Shown here one piece after another: positions 24,809 to 35,926 of a DNA stretch of 40,151 nucleotides. The position numbers and the translations under genes are program-made. Source of the DNA: CBDCBA01 sp965214125 (lineage in GTDB: Bacteria; Planctomycetota; Phycisphaerae; Tepidisphaerales; Tepidisphaeraceae); NCBI GenBank assembly GCA_965214125.1, contig CBDCBA010000008.1:1-40151 (forward strand), given 5' to 3'. The notes below the pieces were generated by a model. It was given only the letters and a program-made list of their open reading frames with translations, had not been told where the DNA came from and did no database searches. Positions within the stretch are counted from its first letter, which is position 1, and each line of letters begins with the position of its first letter.

Positions 24809-26929
24809 TTACCCCCGCGCCGCGTCGATGAACGGTGGCAACGGACACTGCAGGACGGCGCTCACCGCACGCAGCAGCTCCGCCTCCTCGACCGTCACCA
24901 CCCCGTCGGCCGCCACCGTTGCGCTGGCGGCCTCCAGCACGCGACGCTTCACCGGCATCTGCGCCTCCGCCAACCGATCGAGCCCGGTGTCGAACTCCGC
25001 GAGGCGGAAGTCGCCGCGGTACGCCAGATCGCCCCGCTGCAACTTTGCCGCCCCCTGCTTGTACGCCGCCATCGCCGCCTTGCCCCCCTTGGGATGACCC
25101 GCCAGCGCGAGGCCGCTCAGCAGCGTCTGCGCCGCCTCCGCGACGTGATCGAGTTCGGCATACTTCTCGCGCGGCCGGCTGCGCGTGACGAGGCGGCTGA
25201 CGAGCTTGTAAATCGCGTACTCGAACGGTTCGACCGTCCCGTCGGCCTCGGCGAGCGCCCGGAGCATGCCCAGAAACCGCCCGCCGCGGTTGGCGTCGAG
25301 CGACCGCAACGCCGGGGCCGCCAGCTCGACCAGCGGCAGCCGGCCGGCGGGGCCGAGGCGGTCGACGATCTCCGCCAAGGCGTCGGCGGCTTGGGCGGCT
25401 TCTGGGTCCTGCTGCGCGAGCGTGTCCGCCTGCAACGTCCGCACGCTCCGGTCGTCGCTCAAGAACAACGCCGCCACGACGCCGCGGGCCAAGTCCGGTC
25501 GGCGCACCGCTTGGCGCAACTGGTCGGGGATGGCCTTGGTCATCAGGCCGGCAAACTCGATGTGCTTTTCGTCGAGTTGCCCGACGCGGCCGGCGAGGTC
25601 GCTTGACCGCATGCCGCCCGCCTTGGATGCCCGGCCGCCGCGCTGGGCGACCGTTTCGCTCACATCCGCCGCCATGGCCGCGCCGGCGACGGACCCGAGC
25701 ATCGAGGCGATCGGGTTGGTCGCCCCACCCCCACCACCACCGACCGTGCCCGCGGTGGCCGTGCCGAGGATGTCGCCCAGCGGCCCAAACACCGACTTGG
25801 GCCGCTGCCGCCGCTGGCCGCTCTCGTGCTCGACGCGCTGGCGGTCACTGACCATCTCCGCCTTGAGCATTGTGCCGTTCCACGTACCGTCGATCGCCTT
25901 GATGCGCTCCGGCAGCGGCGGGTGCGTCGCGAACAGGCTCTTAAACCCGTCGGCGAAAAACAGGTGGCTGCACTCGCCCGCGTGCGGCGTGTGCAGCGTG
26001 CCGTGGAACGAACTGCCGCCGATCTTGCGCAGGGCGTCGCGAATGCCGTTAGGGTTCCGCGTGAACTGCACAGCGCTCGCGTCGGCCAGATACTCCCGTT
26101 GGCGGCTGATGCTCGCCTGAATCAGTCGGCCGAAAAAGACGCCAATGCTACCGATCAGCCACACCAATGCGCCGACCACGAACAGCGCGATGCCGAAGGC
26201 CGCTCCGTTGTTCTTGTTGTTCGACGAGCCGCGGCTGCTCATCAGGTAGGGCGCGTAGCGGAAGATCGTGTACCCGAGCAGGCCGATGACGAGGATTCCG
26301 AAGATCACGCCGATCAGGCGCAAGTTGATCTTCATATCGCCGTTGAGAATGTGGCTGAACTCGTGGGCGATCACGCCCTGCAGCTCGTCGCGGCTGAGCT
26401 TTTCAATGGTGCCGCGCGTGACGCCGACGACCGCCTCATCAATGCTGCTGCCGGCGGCGAAGGCGTTGATGCCCATCTCCCGGTCCATCACGTAGCAGTC
26501 GGGCACGGGCACGCCGCTGGCGATGCTCATCTCCTCGACGATGTTGAGCAGCTTGCGCTCCTCGGGATCGTCGGTCGTCGGGTCGAGCTTGCGACCGCCG
26601 AGCATGCTGGCCACCTTGCCGCCGTCGCCGTGAAGCTGGGCCGTCTTGAACGCGCTCGCCCCGCCGACGAGGACGACCGTGCCGAGCGTCACGAGGGCCG
26701 CAAGACCCGGGCGGAACCAGTTGAAGGTGTCGCCACCGCCCACCTCCACCTCCCGACCTACGTTCGCGTCATAGCGGGTGCTGGACTGACTGTTGCGGTC
26801 GAGAAAGTACATCGCGCCAAGGGCCACGCCGTTGAGTGCCACGACGATGCCGAGCACGGCGAGCGCGAAGAGGATCACGAGCTTGCCCGTGCTCCGCCTG
26901 GCCTGATCCTGCGCCTCGAAGAAGTCCAT
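24809..26929 (-). CDS. M48 family (HtpX-like) zinc metallopeptidase with long C-terminal region
   Basis: A 706-residue membrane metalloprotease. Residues 16-44 and about 74-93 are membrane segments. The zinc site HEFSH is at 189-193 with the third ligand Glu279 in REYLADASAV, which is the HtpX/Ste24 pattern. Two more membrane segments lie between them (IGVIFGILVIGLLGYTIF and FGIALFVVGALVWLIGSIGV). HtpX itself ends near residue 300; the other 350 residues form a cytoplasmic-type helical extension. That extension has a poly-Gly linker and a C-terminal helical module (FEYAIYKLVSRLVTRSRPRE, VVTVEEAELLRAVSAVLQCP). This resembles a TerB-like fold, but that is only a guess. It follows lemA by 48 bp on the same strand. 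LemA-M48 pairing is a known arrangement, suggesting a joint role in membrane-protein quality control. Confidence 0.9.
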   Translation of the reverse strand: MDFFEAQDQARRSTGKLVILFALAVLGIVVALNGVALGAMYFLDRNSQSSTRYDANVGREVEVGGGDTFNWFRPGLAALVTLGTVVLVGGASAFKTAQLHGDGGKVASMLGGRKLDPTTDDPEERKLLNIVEEMSIASGVPVPDCYVMDREMGINAFAAGSSIDEAVVGVTRGTIEKLSRDELQGVIAHEFSHILNGDMKINLRLIGVIFGILVIGLLGYTIFRYAPYLMSSRGSSNNKNNGAAFGIALFVVGALVWLIGSIGVFFGRLIQASISRQREYLADASAVQFTRNPNGIRDALRKIGGSSFHGTLHTPHAGECSHLFFADGFKSLFATHPPLPERIKAIDGTWNGTMLKAEMVSDRQRVEHESGQRRQRPKSVFGPLGDILGTATAGTVGGGGGGATNPIASMLGSVAGAAMAADVSETVAQRGGRASKAGGMRSSDLAGRVGQLDEKHIEFAGLMTKAIPDQLRQAVRRPDLARGVVAALFLSDDRSVRTLQADTLAQQDPEAAQAADALAEIVDRLGPAGRLPLVELAAPALRSLDANRGGRFLGMLRALAEADGTVEPFEYAIYKLVSRLVTRSRPREKYAELDHVAEAAQTLLSGLALAGHPKGGKAAMAAYKQGAAKLQRGDLAYRGDFRLAEFDTGLDRLAEAQMPVKRRVLEAASATVAADGVVTVEEAELLRAVSAVLQCPLPPFIDAARG

Positions 26930-26977
26930 TGTCGGCCAATCTACCGGAGAATCGACATTGTCCCAACGGTGCGGTTA

Positions 26978-27607
26978 TCACGCGGGTTGCCCGGCACCGC
27001 GGGTGCCGGAGAGATCGACCTGGACGGCCTGGCGTTCGCGGTCGTCGTGAATCTCAAAGAGGGCTGCCTCGCCGAAGCCGGCGGGGCCGGCAACGAGGGC
27101 CGGCGGGAACGACTGGCGGTAGGCGTTGTAGGTCATCACGCTGTCGTTGTAGTGCTGGCGGGCGAAAGCGACCTTGTTCTCGGTGCTGGTCAGCTCTTCC
27201 ATGAGCTGTCCCACGCGCTGGTCGGCCTTGAGGTCCGGGTAATCCTCCTGCACGACCATCAGGCGCGACAGCAGACCGGACAATTCCCCCTCCGCCTCGG
27301 CGGTCTGGCGAACGGCGGAGGCATTGCCTGGGTTCTGCGACGCCTGCTTGTTGGCCGCAACGGCGGTGTTGCGGGCGGCGATCACCTTCTCGAGCGTCTC
27401 GCGTTCGTGGGTCATATACCCCTTGACCGTCTCCACGAGATTCGGGATCAGGTCGTAGCGGCGTTTGAGTTGGACATCGATCTGCGAATAGCCATTCTTG
27501 AACCGTTCGCGCAGCGTGACGAGGCGGTTGTACACGGAAATGGCGTACACGCCGATGCCAAGGGCGGCGACCACGAGGACGCCGATCAGGGTGTAGACGA
27601 GAATCAT
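26978..27607 (-). CDS. lemA: LemA family protein
   Basis: A 209-residue LemA-family protein: a short N-terminal anchor (MILVYTLIGVLVVAALGIGV) followed by an extended helical domain. The signature NRLVTLRERFKNGYSQIDVQ, then LKRRYDLIPNLVETVKGYM, is unmistakable. The second conserved block is FARQHYNDSVMTYNAYRQSF with a typical closing FPPALVAG. The C-terminal tail after EAALFEI is variable. Its cellular role is unclear; the family is often encoded next to M48 peptidases, as here. I use the ATG at 27607; an upstream in-frame extension would run into the rRNA terminator region. It sits downstream of the 5S terminator and is expected to have its own promoter, although none is obvious in the 77 bases between. 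Confidence 0.95.
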   Translation of the reverse strand: MILVYTLIGVLVVAALGIGVYAISVYNRLVTLRERFKNGYSQIDVQLKRRYDLIPNLVETVKGYMTHERETLEKVIAARNTAVAANKQASQNPGNASAVRQTAEAEGELSGLLSRLMVVQEDYPDLKADQRVGQLMEELTSTENKVAFARQHYNDSVMTYNAYRQSFPPALVAGPAGFGEAALFEIHDDRERQAVQVDLSGTRGAGQPA

Positions 27608-27684
27608 GGTCGCACTGTAGCGGTCAGCATCGCGATTTGGCGGGAGAGAAGAAGTGACGGGAGGGAATGGGCGGGCGCAAACGA

Positions 27685-27719
27685 GAACCACCCGGTCGCG
27701 TGAAGCGACCGGGTGGTTC
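27685..27719 (-). terminator. Rho-independent-type terminator after 5S rRNA
   Basis: A perfect 15-bp stem (GAACCACCCGGTCGC with its complement) and a five-base loop lie 11 bases downstream of the 5S 3' end. On the minus strand the stem is followed by TCTCGTTT, a weak U-tract. Position and strength fit termination of the rRNA transcript. Confidence 0.88.
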
Positions 27720-27729
27720 GGATATTGAC

Positions 27730-27836
27730 GCCGGCAGTAACCTACTTTCCCGCTGAAGCAGTATCATTGGCTCGTCAGGCTTAACGGCCGTGTTCGGTAT
27801 GGGAACGGGTGTGGCCCTGACGATATAGCCACCGAC
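27730..27836 (-). rRNA. rrf: 5S ribosomal RNA
   Basis: The minus strand carries the conserved 5S core ACACCCGTTCCCATACCGAA followed by CACGG..GTTAAG, and the 3' part GGGAAAGTAGGTTACTGCC. The ends are set by pairing of GTCGGTG at the 5' end with TGCCGGC at the 3' end (with G-U pairs), giving 107 nt. It lies about 157 bases after the 23S 3' end. Confidence 0.96.
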
Positions 27837-27993
27837 GAAGCCCAACCCGCCGCGTTAGCGACGGGGTGGGGGTGTTCGGGTGAACATGTAGGTTCGTTAC
27901 GAGCCCTCCGGAGGGAGGGGGTAGCATTCGATTCGAGTCACTTCTCAGCGATCGGCATGAATCATGGCTCCCGTTGGAGGGAGATCGATAAAT

Positions 27994-30852
<2,859 letters not shown>

Positions 30853-31058
30853 CACTTATCGGTCCCCGTCACGCCCTGCCGTTGCCGACAAAGCCCTCAA
30901 GAGACACGACTCGCGTGCCAGCCGCCGAAAAGTTGCTCGATATGCTCCAACCGCTCAGCCCTCGCTGATGCCGGCTGGTCTACCGCATCGACCGCATGTA
31001 CCAGAGTCACCTGACTCCGCCACGCGGCCTTACCTCGTGTTGAACCTACATATTCACT

Positions 31059-31070
31059 TGTCAAAGAGCA
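31059..31070 (-). promoter_or_regulatory. boxA-like rRNA antitermination site
   Basis: The minus strand reads TGCTCTTTGACA, one base from the bacterial boxA consensus TGCTCTTTAACA. It lies about 207 bases upstream of the 23S 5' end. This is where the NusB-NusE complex is known to bind rRNA leaders. It supports independent transcription of the 23S-5S unit with its own leader. Confidence 0.8.
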
Positions 31071-31177
31071 GGCTCTTTCGAACCAATCGCTTCAGGCGGC
31101 AAACTGTCCTTCGGTGCCAGATGACACGTGCGGGCCAGTCGTTCGCAATCGGCGGGTTCCCGTTTGGCGGGTCGGCT

Positions 31178-31205
31178 AGTTTAGGCCGCCCGTTCTTCGG
31201 GTCAA
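31178..31205 (-). promoter_or_regulatory. Candidate sigma-70 promoter for 23S-5S
   Basis: On the minus strand TTGACC (31200-31205) and TAAACT (31178-31183) are separated by 16 bases. This is a good -35/-10 pair in an AT-poor region. It would start transcription near 31170, giving a leader of about 320 bases with boxA. The 538-base stretch 30853-31390 holds this promoter, the leader and no gene that I can support. Confidence 0.6.
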
Positions 31206-31390
31206 GCGGGCGGGGCAAGATGCCGTCGCGTCGCTTGCCGCCTCGGTCGGTCGCCTTGGTGGCTTCCGTCATCGGCGGGGGCAAGAGTAGGCGCCCCGTC
31301 ATCGTGGGCAAGCGTGACCGATGATTTTCCTTTGGCGTTTCGCAAGGATCGCAAGGTTGTGAGACAAAGGGCCGCCTTCGCCTCCGCCTG

Positions 31391-32506
31391 TCAAAACTGC
31401 TTCAGGAACCGCACGTCGTTCTCGACGAACTGGCGGATGTTGCCGATGCCGTACTTGCGCATCGCGATGCGTTCGACCCCGAACCCGAAGGCCCAGCCGC
31501 TGTGCGTGCTTGGGTCGATATCGCAGGTCGTCAGCACGTTCGGATGGACCATGCCGCAGCCGCCAAGCTCGATCCACTGCTGCTTGTCCTCGAACCACAC
31601 GTCGACCTCCGCCGACGGCTCGGTGAAGGGGAAGAAGCTCGGGCGGAACCGCACCCGCGTGTCCGGCCCGAAGTAGGCGCGGACGAATTGAAGCACCGTG
31701 CTCTTGAGGTCGACCATCGTCACCCCCTCGTCCACCACGAGGGCCTCGAGCTGGTGGAACATGCTCAGGTGCGTGTCGTCGTGCGTGTCGGGCCGGTAGA
31801 CGCGGCCGGGGATGACCACGCGGATGGGCGACGGCTGGCTCTGCATCACGCGGATCTGCACCGTGCTGGTCTGCGTCCGCAGCAGGCTCAGCGGCCCGCT
31901 CCCCCCACCACTCCCCTGCTCCGCGTCGTCGGGCTCGACGTAGAAGTTGTCGAGCGGGTCGCGGGCCGGGTGGCTTTCGGGGATGTTCAGCGCGACGAAG
32001 TTGTGGAACTCGTCCTCAAGTTCCGGGCCGGCGGCGACATCGAAGCCCATGCGGCCGAAGAGGTCCGTTAGTTCGTCGATGGTTTTCAGGATCGGGTGCC
32101 GCCGCCCCACTTCGGGCACGCGGCCGGGCTCGGTGACGTCGAGGCAATCCGCCCCGGCGGTGGCCGTCTCCGTCAGCTCGGTTTTGCGTTGTTCGTAGGC
32201 GGCGGCGACATCCTTCTGCAGCGCGTTGACGGCCTGGCCGAGCCTGGGCTTGTCCTCCTTCGAGGCCGAGCCGAGCAGCTTCATCAGGCCGCGAATCTCT
32301 CCCTTGCCGCTGAGGTACTGGATGCGGAAGGCTTCCACCATGGCCAGGTTCGAGGCGGCGGCGAGGTCGGCCTCGGCGGCGCGGCGGGTGCGGGCGATGC
32401 GGTCCAGCGGGGAGGTGGGGGGCGAGGCGGCGTCGGTGGAACTCAAGGCGTTGGGGTTGGCGTCTCGGCGGGTGAAATCCGGTGGCAACGGGCGGGTCAG
32501 TATCAT
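31391..32506 (-). CDS. pheS: Phenylalanyl-tRNA synthetase alpha subunit
   Basis: PheS forms the catalytic half of the alpha2-beta2 enzyme that charges tRNA-Phe. The 371-residue product has the N-terminal coiled-coil with RIQYLSGKGEIRGLMKLLGS, as in other PheS. The catalytic class II core contains LDNFYVEPDDA, SLLRTQTSTVQIRVM, RVYRPDTHDDTHLSMFHQLE and then GCGMVHPNVLT with GWAFGFGVERIAM. A short Gly/Ser insertion (GSGGGSG, GGT/GGG codons) lies just before the LLRT motif, where most PheS proteins have none. The ATG at 32506 gives a 30-residue leader before the coiled-coil. pheT does not follow, because the 23S-5S unit lies downstream on the same strand. No clear terminator separates the two. 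Confidence 0.96.
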   Translation of the reverse strand: MILTRPLPPDFTRRDANPNALSSTDAASPPTSPLDRIARTRRAAEADLAAASNLAMVEAFRIQYLSGKGEIRGLMKLLGSASKEDKPRLGQAVNALQKDVAAAYEQRKTELTETATAGADCLDVTEPGRVPEVGRRHPILKTIDELTDLFGRMGFDVAAGPELEDEFHNFVALNIPESHPARDPLDNFYVEPDDAEQGSGGGSGPLSLLRTQTSTVQIRVMQSQPSPIRVVIPGRVYRPDTHDDTHLSMFHQLEALVVDEGVTMVDLKSTVLQFVRAYFGPDTRVRFRPSFFPFTEPSAEVDVWFEDKQQWIELGGCGMVHPNVLTTCDIDPSTHSGWAFGFGVERIAMRKYGIGNIRQFVENDVRFLKQF

Positions 32507-32530
32507 TGGATCGCCGCGCGGGGGCAACCG

Positions 32531-33190
32531 ATGTCGTCGCCGCGTCTTGCCCCTCCGACCGGACCTTTGCCGATGGACGCCTCCAAGCTGCCGCGCCTCT
32601 CCAACACCGACCGCCCCGCCGCTGGCGACGCCCAGGAAACGGGGCAGCCACGGCCAGTGGACTACATGCCGCCGGAGCCAACGGGTTTCGTCGCGGCCCA
32701 GGCGTGGATCAGTGGCATCCTCGGCCTGCTCGTGCTCCTTTACAGTTGGCGCTTCGGCGCGTGGCTGCTGACAACGCTCACCGGCGGCACCTACAACACC
32801 GGCGTCGGCTGGGGCCCTCCGTTGACAGCGAACGACCCGCCGCAGGGCACGCCCGTCGGGTACTGGGAGTTGATGAGCTTCAGCACGCTCCGGGCCCCCG
32901 ATGTCGCCTGGACCGAGATGGGCCTCTTCCTGTTCGGCCTGGCGATGGTGGTCGAGGCGGTCATGCTCGTCGCGAGCGTCCGCGCCTCGGTCGGTATGCG
33001 ACGGCTGACGTTGCTGGCGGCGCTCGGTCTGGCCGCCGCGGCGGCAATCGTGAACGTCGGCGTGCTGATCTACCTCATCAGCATCGGGCTGGCGTTGCCG
33101 ATCCTGACGTTCGTCGCCGCCGCCTTCGCGGGGTACATGGCGTTCTACCTCTGGGGCGAGTGGAGCCTGCACCGGCGGATGCCGAGCTGA
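32531..33190 (+). CDS. Membrane protein of unknown function
   Basis: A 219-residue protein with four predicted membrane segments: AAQAWISGILGLLVLLYSW, WTEMGLFLFGLAMVVEAVML, LTLLAALGLAAAAAIVNVGV, and IGLALPILTFVAAAFAGYMA. Between the first two is an outer or inner loop of about 60 residues with GGTYNTGVGWGPPL. It ends with a short basic tail, LHRRMPS. I do not recognise a family. The ATG at 32531 is the longest start that does not overlap divergent pheS; ATG at 32573 is an alternative. It converges on the sigma-factor gene with only six bases between the stops. Confidence 0.75.
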   Translation: MSSPRLAPPTGPLPMDASKLPRLSNTDRPAAGDAQETGQPRPVDYMPPEPTGFVAAQAWISGILGLLVLLYSWRFGAWLLTTLTGGTYNTGVGWGPPLTANDPPQGTPVGYWELMSFSTLRAPDVAWTEMGLFLFGLAMVVEAVMLVASVRASVGMRRLTLLAALGLAAAAAIVNVGVLIYLISIGLALPILTFVAAAFAGYMAFYLWGEWSLHRRMPS

Positions 33191-33196
33191 GCCGGG

Positions 33197-34660
33197 TCAC
33201 ATGCCCCAGTCGCCGAACGGGTCGAACGGGTCGATCACCCGCGGCCGCGTGGTTGGGCCGACCGGGATCAACCGTGGCGGGAGTTGGCGGATGACGATGC
33301 GTGCCTGACCGTTCGCCGGCGGAAGCGCGACATCGACGCCGCCAATGGTGCGGCGGTCGAGTTGGATCGAGCCGTCAAGTGATCCCTGGGCCGTCAGGCG
33401 GTCGAGCAGCGTTGGCCACGCCGACAGCGGGACAGCGTCGGCGGTGACGATCAGTTCATCCGTCGCTTCGTCGCGGTCGAAGCCCATCGCGACGCCGGCC
33501 CCGAGCAGCACGTCGGCCACCGCGCGGCGGGCGGCGGCGGAGTCGGCCGTGTCGAGGGTGAGCGTCGCCCCCGGCCGCGGCAGGATGTCGACGATCGCTG
33601 GCGGCGTTGGGTCGACGGCCGGAAGATCGACGGCTTCGGGGATTGTGTCGGCTTCGAGGGTCGGCACCACGCCGGCGTCGGGCTCGACCTGCACGCCGGC
33701 GGCGGCGAGATCGGTCATCACGCGGTTGCCCGACCGCCCCGGCAGGAGTGCCGCGGCCGCCACGCCCAGGCCGATTACGAGCAGGATGGCCACGCCCAAG
33801 CCGATCGTCGCCGGCGAGAGCGCGGAGAACCCGCTCGGTTGCGGTCCCGCCAGCAGCGCTTTGCGTTCGAGCCGAGCGAGCGTTGGGTCGACGGCCGCCC
33901 CCGCTTCGAGGCGGCCGTCGGCGCTTTGGGCGGAGACGCGCGGCAACTCGCGGAGCAATCGCTTGGCTTCGAGGAGTTCGCCCACGATTTGGCCGTACGC
34001 CGGGCGTTCGACAAGGCATCGGCCGACACGATCGCGGTTGGCGGCGTCGAGATCGCCGTCGAGGTAGGCCGACAACTCCTCGCGCGACGCCGGCGCCGCC
34101 TGCGGGACGGCCGCCGCCTTGCGCTTCAGGTGCTTCGACAGCCGCTCGCGCAGTGCCAAGCGCGCGTCGAACAGCCGGCGGCGGACCTGCGGGACCGGCG
34201 CCTGCGTGATGGCGGAGATGCGGGTCGCGGCGAAGCGTTCGACGTCGACCATCACCAGCAGCGAGCGGTACTCGACGTCGAGCTCCGCCAGCGCCGCCGC
34301 GACCGGATCGGCGAGCGACTCCGCGTCGGGCTCGGCCGGGCCACGCCGGCGCAGGCGGGTGACGGCGGCGTCGAGGGCGAGGCGAAAGAGCCAGGCGTAC
34401 GGCTCGGCGTCGCCGGGAAACGTGACGGCGCGGTCGAGTCCTTGCGCGAAGGCGGCCTGCGTGATGTCGGCCGCGTCGTCGTGCCGGCCGACCAGGCGAA
34501 AGGCGGCGTTGTAGAGGCGGTCGTGGTAGAGCCCGACGACGCGGCCGTAGGCGATGGCTTCGCCGACGCGGGCGCGGGTGAGCGCCTCGCGGGCCTCGGC
34601 GGTTTCGAGGGGGACGCCGGCAAGGCTGCGGGGCGCGGGCGGTTGCGTAGCGGTGGTCAT
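33197..34660 (-). CDS. ECF sigma factor fused to an anti-sigma-like, membrane-anchored C-terminus
   Basis: A 487-residue protein joining parts normally found on separate proteins. Residues 40-106 match sigma region 2 (LYHDRLYNAAFRLVGRHDDA, then ADITQAAFAQGLDRA). Residues 123-180 match region 4 (LDVEYRSLLVMVDVERFAAT, then TQAPVPQVRRRLFDARLALR). Residues 194-240 read EELSAYLDGDLDAANRDRVG, the shape of an anti-sigma zf-HC2/ZAS domain, but the H-x3-C-x2-C zinc ligands are missing. A transmembrane helix follows at about 285-306 (TIGLGVAILLVIGLGVAAAA), then about 180 residues outside the cytoplasm. The ATG at 34660 is supported by where the domain begins. Known ECF regulation uses separate ZAS anti-sigma proteins; here the sigma part would be held at the membrane and perhaps freed by proteolysis, which is inference. 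Confidence 0.8.
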   Translation of the reverse strand: MTTATQPPAPRSLAGVPLETAEAREALTRARVGEAIAYGRVVGLYHDRLYNAAFRLVGRHDDAADITQAAFAQGLDRAVTFPGDAEPYAWLFRLALDAAVTRLRRRGPAEPDAESLADPVAAALAELDVEYRSLLVMVDVERFAATRISAITQAPVPQVRRRLFDARLALRERLSKHLKRKAAAVPQAAPASREELSAYLDGDLDAANRDRVGRCLVERPAYGQIVGELLEAKRLLRELPRVSAQSADGRLEAGAAVDPTLARLERKALLAGPQPSGFSALSPATIGLGVAILLVIGLGVAAAALLPGRSGNRVMTDLAAAGVQVEPDAGVVPTLEADTIPEAVDLPAVDPTPPAIVDILPRPGATLTLDTADSAAARRAVADVLLGAGVAMGFDRDEATDELIVTADAVPLSAWPTLLDRLTAQGSLDGSIQLDRRTIGGVDVALPPANGQARIVIRQLPPRLIPVGPTTRPRVIDPFDPFGDWGM

Positions 34661-35032
34661 GGCATCCTGCCAATGTGCCCGAGGCGATCGGGCGTGAGAT
34701 GGGACGCCGCGCGCTTCACGCGGCGGGCTCGGGCGGCGATTCCGTTCGCGGCCGAGACTGCTTCCCGTACGACAAAGCGGTCGCCGGGTTCCCGACAAAA
34801 TGCCGCAGCGAGCAGCCGCGGTCAAGCTGCGGTACTCAAACCCGCGTGAAAATGCACGTTCTCTCACAATCCGTCGTTAGAGCGGTTGAAGTTTATCCGT
34901 AGCATACCAAGCCGCGTTGCTACGCAACGCTGGCCGGGTCGAACGCAGAGCAAACCACGCGAAGCCGGACCAGCGTTGCGTAGCAACGCGGCTTGGTTCC
35001 GATGCGGACGCTACGTTTCAAGTCCAGCCTCA
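34661..35032. other. Gene-free region upstream of the sigma gene
   Basis: These 372 bases between the sigma-fusion start and the insertion sequence contain a strong palindrome (34907-34996) and some smaller hairpins, such as GCCGCGCGCTTCACGCGGC near 34711. I see no convincing gene. The promoter of the sigma-fusion gene should lie in the part closest to 34661, but I cannot place it. Confidence 0.5.
34907..34996. repeat. Palindromic element, CCAAGCCGCG family, full copy
   Basis: Perfect 27-bp arms 34907-34933 and 34970-34996 (CCAAGCCGCGTTGCTACGCA and onward) surround a 36-base loop. Each arm has an inner palindrome GCGTTGC-TAC-GCAACGC. Related copies are at 24561-24646 and, as a half, at 19160-19186. 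It lies 37 bases before the insertion sequence. Confidence 0.94.
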
Positions 35033-35581
35033 CTAGGTCGTGTTGCGTAACCGCCTGAGCAGCACCTGCATCATCGCCAGCTGAACGAAGCCGAAGAAGC
35101 GTGTCGCCAGCTTGTCCTGCCGCGTGCCGACCCGTCGCTCACCCTTGAGCCACCCGACGCACCGCTCGACGGCGTTGCGGCGGCGGTAGCTAAGAGCCTC
35201 GAAGTCTACCGGGCGGCCACGCTTGCCGAGTTGGTCGCTTCGCCTCGGGATCACCGGCTTGACGCCCCGGCCCCACAAGAGCCGCCTGACCCGCGGGTAG
35301 CTGTAACCCTTGTCGCCGGCGAGCTTCCGCGGCCGTCGTCGCCTGCCGATGCGGGCAACGGTCAGCAGCGCTTCACGCTGCGTGCTTTCGTGGGCTTGGC
35401 CGGCCGTAAGCGTCGCCGCCAGCGGCAGGCCGTTGCCGTCAGTCAGCAGGTGCAGCTTCGTGCCGAACCCGCCCCGGCTGCGGCCAAGGGCGTGGTCCGG
35501 CGGCTCCAGCGGGCCGCCCGCCCCCTTTTTACGCCCGCCGCCGAGCGGCCGGCGCGAACGCTGGTTGCATCGGCCAGCCAC
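35033..35581 (-). CDS. IS5-family transposase, second frame (OrfB)
   Basis: The C-terminal part of the DDE transposase. It contains DHALGRSRGGFGTKLHLLTD and the second catalytic Asp in LAGDKGYSYPRVR. The last block, RRRNAVERCVGWLKGERRVG, has the catalytic Glu in the RxxVER-like motif of IS5. Made alone from its first ATG it would lack the first Asp, so it is probably produced as an OrfA-OrfB fusion by a -1 shift at the A5G5 run (complement of 35521-35530). The stop codon TAG lies at 35033-35035, just outside the IS end; the target site supplies it, as reported for IS870. Confidence 0.9.
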   Translation of the reverse strand: MAGRCNQRSRRPLGGGRKKGAGGPLEPPDHALGRSRGGFGTKLHLLTDGNGLPLAATLTAGQAHESTQREALLTVARIGRRRRPRKLAGDKGYSYPRVRRLLWGRGVKPVIPRRSDQLGKRGRPVDFEALSYRRRNAVERCVGWLKGERRVGTRQDKLATRFFGFVQLAMMQVLLRRLRNTT

Positions 35582-35926
35582 AGCTCGTGGTCGATCAGTC
35601 CCTTCTCGTCCAGCTCCAGGCGAAGCGCGTCAAGGATGCGGGCGAGCGTGCCGTCGTCGCGCCACCTCGCGTGGCGGCGGTAGGCGGTATTCCACGGGCC
35701 GTAGCGGTCGGGCATCTCACGCCACTGCGCCCCAGTGTGCAGCACCCACAGGATGCTGTCGAGGACCTGGCGATGGTCGCGGAACCGCCGGCCCCCACGC
35801 CGCGTCACCCTTGGCGGCAGGTGCGGCTCGACCCGCCGCCAGTCCTGCTGGGTCATCTCGTAACGCCTCGCCATCGGTGGCCTCCCTGCCTGCGGAAGAC
35901 AATCGTAGGGGTTACGCAACACAACC
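35036..35926 (-). mobile_element. IS5-family (IS427/IS870-like) insertion sequence
   Basis: An 891-bp element with 17-bp terminal inverted repeats: GGTCGTGTTGCGTAACC at the left and GGTTACGCAACACAACC at the right, one mismatch. TA flanks both ends, inside CTAG on each side (35033-35036 and 35926-35929), as expected for TA or CTAG target choice in this group. It carries two overlapping transposase frames joined by probable frameshifting. The right end abuts the first base pairs of the palindrome 35927-35989, so the IS used the TA in that repeat's TAG start as target. Both ends are intact, so it is probably recent. Confidence 0.93.
35443..35874 (-). CDS. IS5-family transposase, first frame (OrfA)
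   Basis: A 143-residue N-terminal part of the transposase. MARRYEMTQQDWRRVEPHLP is the DUF4096-type helix-turn-helix start, followed by GGRRFRDHRQVLDSILWVLH and RYGPWNTAYRRHARWRDDG. ELWLADATSVRAGRSAAGVK contains the first catalytic Asp and leads to the frameshift run. After that run this frame reads 40 residues of unrelated Arg/Ala-rich sequence before its stop. The ATG at 35874 is chosen over 35922, which lies in the terminal repeat. GAGG a few bases upstream on the minus strand is a possible Shine-Dalgarno site. Confidence 0.9.
   Translation of the reverse strand: MARRYEMTQQDWRRVEPHLPPRVTRRGGRRFRDHRQVLDSILWVLHTGAQWREMPDRYGPWNTAYRRHARWRDDGTLARILDALRLELDEKGLIDHELWLADATSVRAGRSAAGVKRGRAARWSRRTTPLAAAGAGSARSCTC

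Noticed and set aside
25826..27703. Plus-strand open frame of 625 codons across the M48 and lemA genes
   Set aside because: Both minus-strand genes are clear family members with catalytic motifs; the opposite frame is a GC-driven shadow.
30853..31390. tRNA genes or a 16S end upstream of 23S
   Set aside because: No cloverleaf with a GTTCGA-type T-loop and acceptor stem, and no anti-Shine-Dalgarno 16S 3' end, could be found by eye.
33839..34849. Plus-strand open frame opposite the sigma-fusion gene
   Set aside because: The minus-strand protein has ordered sigma domains and a membrane helix; the plus frame has none and is compositionally a shadow.
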